DNA of 38,140 nucleotides from RGIG9115 sp045644665 (GTDB taxonomy: Bacteria > Bacillota > Clostridia > UBA1381). Location: assembly GCA_045644665.1 (NCBI GenBank), contig JAZRHH010000010.1:1-38140 (forward strand), written 5' to 3'. Made by a program: the position numbers and the translations under genes. The notes under the pieces are model-generated. The model was not told the origin of the DNA. It worked only from the letters and a program-made list of their open reading frames with translations, and did not search any database. Shown here piece after piece: positions 15,427 to 23,069 of this stretch (position 1 is the first letter of the stretch; each line of letters starts with the position of its first letter).

Positions 15427-16974
15427 ATGAAAACTTATAAAAAGCTAATTGGAGCGGCACTTGCCCTTTCAATGACTCTATCATCAATGGTAGCCTTTGC
15501 AGATGCAAAGTTCTCTGATGTTGAGGCTGGCTCTATTGTTGAAACAGCAGTTTTAAAGCTTGTTGACAAAGGCATTATTTCCGGCTATCCTGACGGAACA
15601 TTCAAGCCTGACGGAAGCATAACAAGAGCAGAATTTGCCGCAGTTATCACAAGATTTAAAGGTATAGCAGACTCTGTAGCTGCAGACGCAGTAACAGGCT
15701 TTGCAGACCTTGATGCAGATGCAGGCAGCGCATGGGCTAAGCCTTATGTAAAAGCAGCAGTAGACGCAGGCATCATCAACGGCTTCAATGACGGAACATT
15801 CAGAGCAGGGGAGAGCGTAACATACGAGCAGGCAATTAAAATGCTCATCTGCGCTCTTGACTTCCAGGCTCTTGCAGACGAAGAACTTGCAAAAATCGAA
15901 AATGCCACATGGTCAGCAGGCTATATAGCTGTCGCAAACCAAAAAGGCATAACAAAGGATGCAGAAGCTGCAGATGTTACAGCAGCAGCTACAAGAGGAG
16001 TTGTGGCAATCCTTGCAGGTAATGCACTGGAGGGTTCTGCTCCCGAAGCTCCTGCAGTTGACTATTCAATGTCAGCAGCAGATGTAGAAGCAAAGCGTGC
16101 AGAAATTAACGCAAAGGGAGAACTAAGAGTTCTTTCACTTGGCTCCAGCTACATAGACGACTCATTCAAACACCTTGCAGCAATTGCCGCAGCAGACGGA
16201 ATAAAAGCTTATACAGTTAATATGTATAAGGGCGGCGGCACAATCAAACAACAATGGCAACGTATGAAGGGCGAGGACGTATACAGCGCAAGAAAAGAGT
16301 ATATGCCTGACTCTACTATGAACAAAACAGAAAACGTTTCCTTTGATGACGGACTTGCAACAAACGGCGGCGGTTGGGACTATATAACAATGCACCAACG
16401 CTCTCTGAACGCACCATTCTTTGAAAAATGGCACACAGATGAAACTCCGTATATCACAGACCTTGCAAGTTATGTAAGAGAAAAGTCACCCGGCACAGAA
16501 GTTCTTTTCTTCGAAAACTGGGCAACATATTCAGACGGAGCGGCAGAATCATATCCTACAATCGTAGAGGGTGTTGAAAAAGAAAAATACTTTGAAACAG
16601 TATTTTCTAAAAACCGCGAAAACTACTTGAAGGCAGCAGAAATTGCAGGCAATCCAAACAGAGTTATCCCTGCAGGCGAAGCAGTTTTCCTTGCAGTTAC
16701 AAAGTATGGTATTCCTGAATACATAGACGATGCAAATCCGGACAATGCTTCCTTTAAGTCAGAGGGAAGGTCAATGTTCCGTGACAAGGAATCACATATG
16801 ACATATGACTACGGCAGAGTTTTATCAGCTCTTACATGGTACGAGTACCTTACAGGTAACGACGTAAGACTTAACACATATAAGCATGAAAGCATTTCTG
16901 AAGCTGACATGACACTTTTAAAGGAAATTGCCCACGAGGCATGTTCACTTCCACAGTACAACCCGGCAAACTAA
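15427..16974 (+). CDS. S-layer-anchored SLH-DUF4886 (SGNH esterase-like) protein, copy 1
   Basis: 515 aa. Signal peptide (cut near AFA-D, residue 25), two clear SLH repeats (about 27-80, KFSDVEAGS...GYPDGTFKPDG; about 93-146, GFNDGTFRAGES) and a degenerate third (about 150-200). A DUF4886/SGNH-hydrolase-like domain occupies about 230-515. The nucleophile motif is LGSSYIDD (Ser241) and the closing motif is RDKESH (Asp453, His457), consistent with a Ser-Asp-His esterase. SLH repeats bind pyruvylated secondary cell-wall polymer, so the enzyme should sit on the cell surface. A carbohydrate O-deacetylase role is inferred from family and context. The GNS of the family is GSS here, unlike in copy 2. 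The nearer ribosome site is AAAAAGG. Confidence 0.82.
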   Translation: MKTYKKLIGAALALSMTLSSMVAFADAKFSDVEAGSIVETAVLKLVDKGIISGYPDGTFKPDGSITRAEFAAVITRFKGIADSVAADAVTGFADLDADAGSAWAKPYVKAAVDAGIINGFNDGTFRAGESVTYEQAIKMLICALDFQALADEELAKIENATWSAGYIAVANQKGITKDAEAADVTAAATRGVVAILAGNALEGSAPEAPAVDYSMSAADVEAKRAEINAKGELRVLSLGSSYIDDSFKHLAAIAAADGIKAYTVNMYKGGGTIKQQWQRMKGEDVYSARKEYMPDSTMNKTENVSFDDGLATNGGGWDYITMHQRSLNAPFFEKWHTDETPYITDLASYVREKSPGTEVLFFENWATYSDGAAESYPTIVEGVEKEKYFETVFSKNRENYLKAAEIAGNPNRVIPAGEAVFLAVTKYGIPEYIDDANPDNASFKSEGRSMFRDKESHMTYDYGRVLSALTWYEYLTGNDVRLNTYKHESISEADMTLLKEIAHEACSLPQYNPAN

Positions 16975-16983
16975 GGAGGCACT

Positions 16984-18519
16984 ATGAAAATATTTAAAAA
17001 ACTAACAGGCACACTTCTTGCTCTTTCGATGATGCTTTCAAGCATGGTAGCCTTTGCAGATGCAAAGTTCTCTGATGTAGAGGCAGGCCCGGTAGTTGAA
17101 ACAGCTGTTTCAACTCTGGTTGAAAAAGGTATCATTTCAGGCTATCCTGACGGAACATTCAAGCCTGACGGCGCAATCACAAGAGCAGAATTCGCCGCAG
17201 TTATCACAAGATTTAAAGGAATAACAGCTCCTGCAGACGCTGTAACAGGCTTTTCAGATTTAGATGCAGATGCAGGCAGCGCATGGGCACGCCCCTTTGT
17301 AAAAGCTGCAGTAGATGCAGGCATTATAAACGGTTTTAGTGATGGAACATTCAAAGCAGGGGAGAGCGTAACATACGAACAGGCAATTAAAATGCTTGTT
17401 TGCGCGCTTGGGTATCAAGACCTGGCAGACCAGGAACTTGTTAACCTTCAAATCTCAGGCTCGGCTACTACATGGTCATCAGGCTACATTACAATAGCAG
17501 AAGAAAAAGACATAACTGTTAATGCTGTGGCAAAAGACGTTACGTCACCTGCAACAAGAGGCATAGTTGCAATTTTAACAGGCAACGCACTTGCCGCTTT
17601 GGCAGAAGCTCCAAAGCCTCCGGCAGAAAAGACTGTAGCTGACAGACAAAAGGAAATTAACGAAAAGAAAGAAATGAGAATTCTTTCCTTTGGTAATAGC
17701 TACACAGACGATTCCTTCAAATTCCTTTCTGAAATAGCTGCCGAAGATGGCATTAGCGTGTACGCAGTTAACATGTATGCCGGAAGCTGCTCAATTTCAA
17801 AGCATTATAACTTCATGAAGGGTGAAGGAGTATATACAAGTAAAAAAGAGTATATGCCGGACGGAACAGTAAATACAACAGAGAGTGTACCATTTGATGA
17901 TGCATTTATGACAGACCAAGCGTATGACTACATAACACTCCACCAGAGAGGTCAGTACTCGCCGTTCTTTGAAAAATATCATACAGATGCAAATCCATAC
18001 CTTACAGAGCTTTCAGATTATATAACATCAAAAGCACCTGAAAGCGAACTCCTTATGTTTGAAAGCTGGTCTGTATACACAGACAGAGTAGAAGAAAAGT
18101 ATGAGGATGTGTATAAGCCTCTTGTAGAAGGACTTTCAAAGGAACAGTATATGGACGCTGTTTTCGAGGCAATTAAGTCAAGCTATCTGAAAGCTGCAGA
18201 AACTATAGGCAACCCGGGAAGAGCTATTCCTGCAGGCGAAGCTATATACAAGGCAATCAAAGAGCACGGAATAGAAGATCGTATTATGGACGGAGATAAG
18301 TTTGTAACAGACCAAAGGTCAATCTACCGTGACGAAAGCTCACACCTTACAAAATACGGAAGAGTTTTAGCAGCGCTTACATGGTATGAATATCTGACAG
18401 GAAACGATGTAAGAGAAAACTCATACGTGCATGATAGTATTTCTCCATCAGACATGGAGCTTTTAAGGGAAATTGCACACGATGCATGCTCACTTCCTGA
18501 ATACAATCCTGTAAAATAA
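16984..18519 (+). CDS. S-layer-anchored SLH-DUF4886 (SGNH esterase-like) protein, copy 2
   Basis: 511 aa, a tandem duplicate of the preceding gene with long near-identical stretches in the signal peptide and SLH region. Two SLH repeats plus a degenerate third are followed by the DUF4886/SGNH-like domain: FGNSYTDDSF (Ser239) and RDESSH (Asp450, His454). The catalytic halves have diverged far more than the SLH halves, which suggests different substrates on the same anchor. Only 9 bases separate it from copy 1, with AAGGAGG in between, so the two are co-translated. Predicted surface esterase; substrate unknown. Confidence 0.82.
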   Translation: MKIFKKLTGTLLALSMMLSSMVAFADAKFSDVEAGPVVETAVSTLVEKGIISGYPDGTFKPDGAITRAEFAAVITRFKGITAPADAVTGFSDLDADAGSAWARPFVKAAVDAGIINGFSDGTFKAGESVTYEQAIKMLVCALGYQDLADQELVNLQISGSATTWSSGYITIAEEKDITVNAVAKDVTSPATRGIVAILTGNALAALAEAPKPPAEKTVADRQKEINEKKEMRILSFGNSYTDDSFKFLSEIAAEDGISVYAVNMYAGSCSISKHYNFMKGEGVYTSKKEYMPDGTVNTTESVPFDDAFMTDQAYDYITLHQRGQYSPFFEKYHTDANPYLTELSDYITSKAPESELLMFESWSVYTDRVEEKYEDVYKPLVEGLSKEQYMDAVFEAIKSSYLKAAETIGNPGRAIPAGEAIYKAIKEHGIEDRIMDGDKFVTDQRSIYRDESSHLTKYGRVLAALTWYEYLTGNDVRENSYVHDSISPSDMELLREIAHDACSLPEYNPVK

Positions 18520-18600
18520 TTAATAAGACAAAAAATTCATCAATAATTCATCTGTAGAATGGCACAGCGTTTTATTGATTATATTATAAAGATTAAAAAA

Positions 18601-18647
18601 GAAAGGAGCGTATTGATATATTAAAATATATCATACAAAAAGATATT
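18601..18647 (+). promoter_or_regulatory. Second copy of the hairpin leader element
   Basis: AAAGGAGCGTAT, a 12-bp stem with one bulged T (18610-18622 with 18625-18636, loop AA), then CATACAAAAAG and the ATG at 18648. This resembles the leader at 15386-15426, although the coding regions that follow encode different protein types. A TTG at 18613 would give only a 3-codon frame, so the hairpin rather than the micro-ORF is the shared part. The 80 bases before it (18520-18600) show no convincing promoter or terminator. Confidence 0.45.
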
Positions 18648-21600
18648 ATGAAAAAAATATTTAGCTTATTATTAACCTGCTCCATGATACTTAGTATGTT
18701 TGTAACCGTTAATGTGGCAGAAGCCAGCGGAACAAACCTATACGCAGCATGGGGTGACTTTGAAACAGTGCAGACGCTTACTCCGTTAGAAGAGGGATCA
18801 GAAATAATCCGATACCTTAAGGATTCAAGCGATAATACCCTTATGGATGCATATTGGAACACCCATTCGTATATCGTAGGTTATGCTGCTGACCCTGATA
18901 ATTCTTCAAACCAGTGTCTTGAGCTTTATCAGAACGGAACTAACGGTACATATCCGGTGCTCTTTAATGCGCCTAACCTCCAACCGGGAGGCGTGTATAA
19001 GTTTTCTGTAAAAATAAAAGGTTCAGAAAATATTCCAAGCGGCGCAAAGGCAAACGTTTCTAATATAGCAAGAAAAAAGAGCAATATAACCTGGACAAAT
19101 GTCTATGAGCTTGTAGGAGCAGGAAACGGAACTGTTACGTCTTTGAAAAAAAGATATAACCCAAGCTCTTTGAGCCATAGTACATCACCGGCTGTAACAG
19201 TTTCACAGGACTGGCAAACCTTGACAAACTATTTCTATATTCCATCCTCACTTACTGAGTCACTTTCACCATATTTTACAATTCTTTCAAAAGCAGGAAC
19301 AATTTATATAGATGATGTTTCCCTTGAAAAGATTGGAGAAATCAGTGCATTGGTTAGTGGCGCAGCTTCTATCGAAATACCAAAGGAAGATGAAGAAGCA
19401 ACTACTTCACAGTATACTGTAAAGACAACTTTTGCAGGCATGGATTATGCAGGTACCGATATTGTGCCACAACTTAGCTTAAAGGAAACTTATACAGGAG
19501 TGTCATTTGACGCTTCAACAGGTACAATCACAGTAGACAATACAGCTCATATCGGTGAAATTGTTCTTCAGGCACAAATCCCTGCAGTAGCGGATGTTTC
19601 TTCTGTGGAAATTGTGGATTATCCAATACAGCTTACATATGACCAGGGCACATTAAATCCTCAAATCAGAGACTTATCACTCGTTGGTACGGTTCTTGAG
19701 GGCGAAACTCTTACTGCAACATTTACATATTATGACCCTGCAAACAAGGCTCCACATGCAACAGGCGGAGCAACAGCAGAATGGTACGGAAGAAACGACA
19801 GTACTGATTCATGGAGTCTTATGGGAGCAGCAACTGATGCTCAGCTTGTAAGCGGAAATGATTATCAGGCAACTTATACATTTGCTTCTGCTCCTGCGTA
19901 TACTGAGGTAATGTGCCGCATTGCTCTCAAAAACGAAGACGGACTCACAGCTACAGCAGACAGTGATGCAATAAAAGGCCCTGTTCCACCGGAAATAAAG
20001 GGAGATATTACATTCTCAGGAGATGCAACAGAAGGAAATGCTTTCCTTAACGTTCCAATCGAAGCCGAATATGGATGGTTTGACGGAAACGGAGATGCAA
20101 GAGGTACAGATATCATACAGTGGTACAGACTTGACTCTGAAACTGATACAGATCCGGAAGAAATTACCGGAGCAACATCAGCTACATATACACCAACAAA
20201 CGATGACTTAGGCAAGTTCCTGCAGGTTAGCGTTATCCCGGTAAGTGCAGAGACACCAAACTATGTAGCAGAAAACATAAAGTTCAGTCCTGTAGTTATG
20301 GGCCCAAGAAAGCCTGTAGCAGAAAATCCTGAGGTTGTTCTCAAGAGCGGATACACATATCAGGCAAAATTTAATTATACTCATGAACAGGGTGTAGATC
20401 GAGGCGCAACAATAATCGAATGGTATTTGAACGATGAGCTTGTTGCAACAGTAACAGATTCTGACGAATATACATTCCCACAGTACACAGTAGGAGAATT
20501 GTATGCAAAAATTACTCCTGTTGCACAGGTAGCACCTAACGGTGATACTGTAACAACTGACCCGATTAGCATTGACACTTCAGAGCCTTTAAACATATTT
20601 GACTCATGGGGCGGCTTTGAAACACCTGGAACTTCCATCACATACGGAACAGGTGAATATGCAGACAGAATTACCAACATTGACGGAGTAGTTAGAATTT
20701 CAACATCAAATGCTAAGAACTCATGGATTGTTGGATATGCAGATGAAGCATATGCAGGCTCAAAGAGCCTTGAAATCCGCCATGACCAGGCAGAGGGCTA
20801 TTATCCGATAGTATTCAGAGCAGACAACCTTGACACAGGTGCTGTTTACAAAATTTCAGCACAGATTAAGCTCAAGGAAGAAGCAGAGGGTACAGGCAGA
20901 ACAGGAAATACAAACTGGCGTACTACAACAAGCGGTGTTTATTATATAGACAAGAGAGAAAATGGTACAATCAAGGCACTTGCTAATCGTTCAGGTGATT
21001 ATACAACACCAACTACAGGCGGCTTAACAGCTACACCTGTTTCTTCAACTGACTGGACACTTGTAGAAGCAGAGTTCTTTGTACCTGCATCGGAAAGTGA
21101 AACAATGACAGTAAACTTTGGCTTGTCAGGTAAGATAATGGGCTACTATGTTGATAACGTAAAGCTTCAGAAAATGGACGAACTCCACTTTGAAGTTAAC
21201 GGAGCAAACAGCATAGAAATTCCAAAGCAGGGACAAGAGAACGTAACTGCACAGTATAGTGCTTCGCTTGTAGCTGCAGGTAAGGAATTCTTGACAGCCC
21301 TTGAGATTGAGCCAACATTCGGCTTAAAGGAAAACTACACAGGCGTATCAATCGAAGGAAATACACTTACTATAGATGATACTGCTGTTGCAGGTGAAAT
21401 TGTGCTTGTTCCTCAAACAGCAGAAGTTTCAAAGAACGGTGCTTTCTCAGAGGAATATCCAATTCAGCTTACATACACAGGCGCACTCAATCCTCAGGTA
21501 AGAAATCTTATCGTTACAGGTAATGTTAAGGGTGACACACCTCTTACAGCAGAATATACCTATTACGATCCTACAGGCAGTGCAAAAAATATAGAGTTAA

Positions 21601-23066
21601 TTACATGGGAAGGAAAGAATCCGGAAGATGAAAGCTGGACATTTATTCCGGGTGCTACCTTGTCACTTGCTACAGGTGCATCATTCCCATACAGCCTTGT
21701 AAGATGTATTGTTACAGTTACAAATGCAAACGGTCTTTCAAGCTCATCGGCTGAAAGTAACGTAGCACAGGAGCAAACTGCACCGGAAGCTCGTAACATT
21801 ACATTCAGCGGAATGTCTGTTCCGGGAAATGCACTTATCGGTGAAACAATTGTTGCAGATTACGAATGGTATGATGTTAACGACTTAAATGGTGTAAATA
21901 AAGGTACAGATACATATCAATGGTACAGACTTGATTCTGCAGTTGCAACTCCTGTTGCAATTACAGGTGCAACAACACGTTCTTATGCACCAACACTTGA
22001 TGATGTAGGCAAGTACTTGCAGCTTGGAATTACTGCAAAGAGCTTAGAGGCTCCGGAAGATAACGGAGAAACACCTAGTGGTCTTATACAGGGTCCTTTG
22101 AAGCCAACAGCTCAGAATGTAAGTATTACAAAAACAAACAATAATATTTTGACAGTTAACTACGATTATGTTCATCCACAAAATGTACCGGAAGGTGTAA
22201 CAACATTCCAGTGGTATATGGGCGGAAGACCTGTTTCAACAGCTGCACAATATACAGTTCCTGCAAATACACAGGCAAATGTATACGTTGTGGTAACACC
22301 TGTTGCACAAAGCGAACCTGTTACAGGCGATGCAGTAACAAGTGCAACAATCTCAGTTAACACTACCGGCGGTGGCAATGGCGGCGGTAACGGTGGCGGT
22401 GGCGGTGGCGCAGGCTCAATGGCGTCAGGTGCATTCGGAAACGCCGGTCTGCCTTCACAAAGCGGAACAATTATCGGTTCAGATGACGTTACAGTAACAG
22501 AAACTCCTGTATCAGGTTCTGTATCAGCCTTTGCAGATGTACAAAATCACTGGGCAAAGGATTGCATAGAAGAACTTGTAGATGCAGGTATCTTAAAGGG
22601 TGTAGACGAAGACAGCTTTGCACCTGATTCAAAGGTAAACAGAGCAGAATTCTGTACTATGATTTATCGTGCACTTGGTCTTGCAGCTCCGGCAGGCGGA
22701 CAAAAGTTTGGCGATGTATCAGCAGATAAGTGGTACTATGAATCAGTTCAGGCAGTAGCAGAAAAGGGCATCATTAACGGAGATGGACAAAACTTCAATC
22801 CGGAAAATGAAATGTCACGTCAGGAAATGGCAAAGGTTATCTGGGCAGCTATTTCTGACAAGGTTCCTACTCCGTCAGCACAGGTTGCATCATACGGCGA
22901 TGCAGCGCAGGTAAATGATTGGGCAAAGGATGCAATAAACAGCCTTTCATTCTACAAAATATTAGAGGGTAGTGAAGGTAATTTCAGACCTCTCGCAAGC
23001 ATGACCCGTGCAGAGGCAGCTGCTGTTATCAGCAGAGTAATGAGATTGATAAACGGAGGTAAATAA
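18648..23066 (+). CDS. Large SLH-anchored protein with duplicated CBM-like/Ig-like arrays
   Basis: 1,472 aa. After a signal peptide (cut near VAEA-S), the chain is an internal duplication. Residues about 30-645 and about 647-1235 each contain a jelly-roll CBM-like module (SYIVGYAA or SWIVGYADEA near the start), an Ig-like module (LKENYTGVS type) and two or three Ig-like modules with the QWYRLD signature. A Gly-rich linker (about 1240-1265) leads to three SLH repeats (about 1293-1472; FADVQNHWAKDCIEELVDAG, FGDVSADKWYYESV, YGDAAQVNDWAKDA). No catalytic domain is recognised. The layout fits a long cell-wall-attached stalk that presents glycan-binding modules, possibly a scaffold for the secreted enzymes encoded upstream; that role is inferred. 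Confidence 0.8.
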   Translation: MKKIFSLLLTCSMILSMFVTVNVAEASGTNLYAAWGDFETVQTLTPLEEGSEIIRYLKDSSDNTLMDAYWNTHSYIVGYAADPDNSSNQCLELYQNGTNGTYPVLFNAPNLQPGGVYKFSVKIKGSENIPSGAKANVSNIARKKSNITWTNVYELVGAGNGTVTSLKKRYNPSSLSHSTSPAVTVSQDWQTLTNYFYIPSSLTESLSPYFTILSKAGTIYIDDVSLEKIGEISALVSGAASIEIPKEDEEATTSQYTVKTTFAGMDYAGTDIVPQLSLKETYTGVSFDASTGTITVDNTAHIGEIVLQAQIPAVADVSSVEIVDYPIQLTYDQGTLNPQIRDLSLVGTVLEGETLTATFTYYDPANKAPHATGGATAEWYGRNDSTDSWSLMGAATDAQLVSGNDYQATYTFASAPAYTEVMCRIALKNEDGLTATADSDAIKGPVPPEIKGDITFSGDATEGNAFLNVPIEAEYGWFDGNGDARGTDIIQWYRLDSETDTDPEEITGATSATYTPTNDDLGKFLQVSVIPVSAETPNYVAENIKFSPVVMGPRKPVAENPEVVLKSGYTYQAKFNYTHEQGVDRGATIIEWYLNDELVATVTDSDEYTFPQYTVGELYAKITPVAQVAPNGDTVTTDPISIDTSEPLNIFDSWGGFETPGTSITYGTGEYADRITNIDGVVRISTSNAKNSWIVGYADEAYAGSKSLEIRHDQAEGYYPIVFRADNLDTGAVYKISAQIKLKEEAEGTGRTGNTNWRTTTSGVYYIDKRENGTIKALANRSGDYTTPTTGGLTATPVSSTDWTLVEAEFFVPASESETMTVNFGLSGKIMGYYVDNVKLQKMDELHFEVNGANSIEIPKQGQENVTAQYSASLVAAGKEFLTALEIEPTFGLKENYTGVSIEGNTLTIDDTAVAGEIVLVPQTAEVSKNGAFSEEYPIQLTYTGALNPQVRNLIVTGNVKGDTPLTAEYTYYDPTGSAKNIELITWEGKNPEDESWTFIPGATLSLATGASFPYSLVRCIVTVTNANGLSSSSAESNVAQEQTAPEARNITFSGMSVPGNALIGETIVADYEWYDVNDLNGVNKGTDTYQWYRLDSAVATPVAITGATTRSYAPTLDDVGKYLQLGITAKSLEAPEDNGETPSGLIQGPLKPTAQNVSITKTNNNILTVNYDYVHPQNVPEGVTTFQWYMGGRPVSTAAQYTVPANTQANVYVVVTPVAQSEPVTGDAVTSATISVNTTGGGNGGGNGGGGGGAGSMASGAFGNAGLPSQSGTIIGSDDVTVTETPVSGSVSAFADVQNHWAKDCIEELVDAGILKGVDEDSFAPDSKVNRAEFCTMIYRALGLAAPAGGQKFGDVSADKWYYESVQAVAEKGIINGDGQNFNPENEMSRQEMAKVIWAAISDKVPTPSAQVASYGDAAQVNDWAKDAINSLSFYKILEGSEGNFRPLASMTRAEAAAVISRVMRLINGGK

Positions 23067-23069
23067 AAA

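Noticed and set aside
22371..22420. GGC/GGT-rich repeat as a possible repeat array
   Set aside because: It is the codon-level trace of a Gly-rich protein linker before the SLH repeats, not a DNA repeat element.
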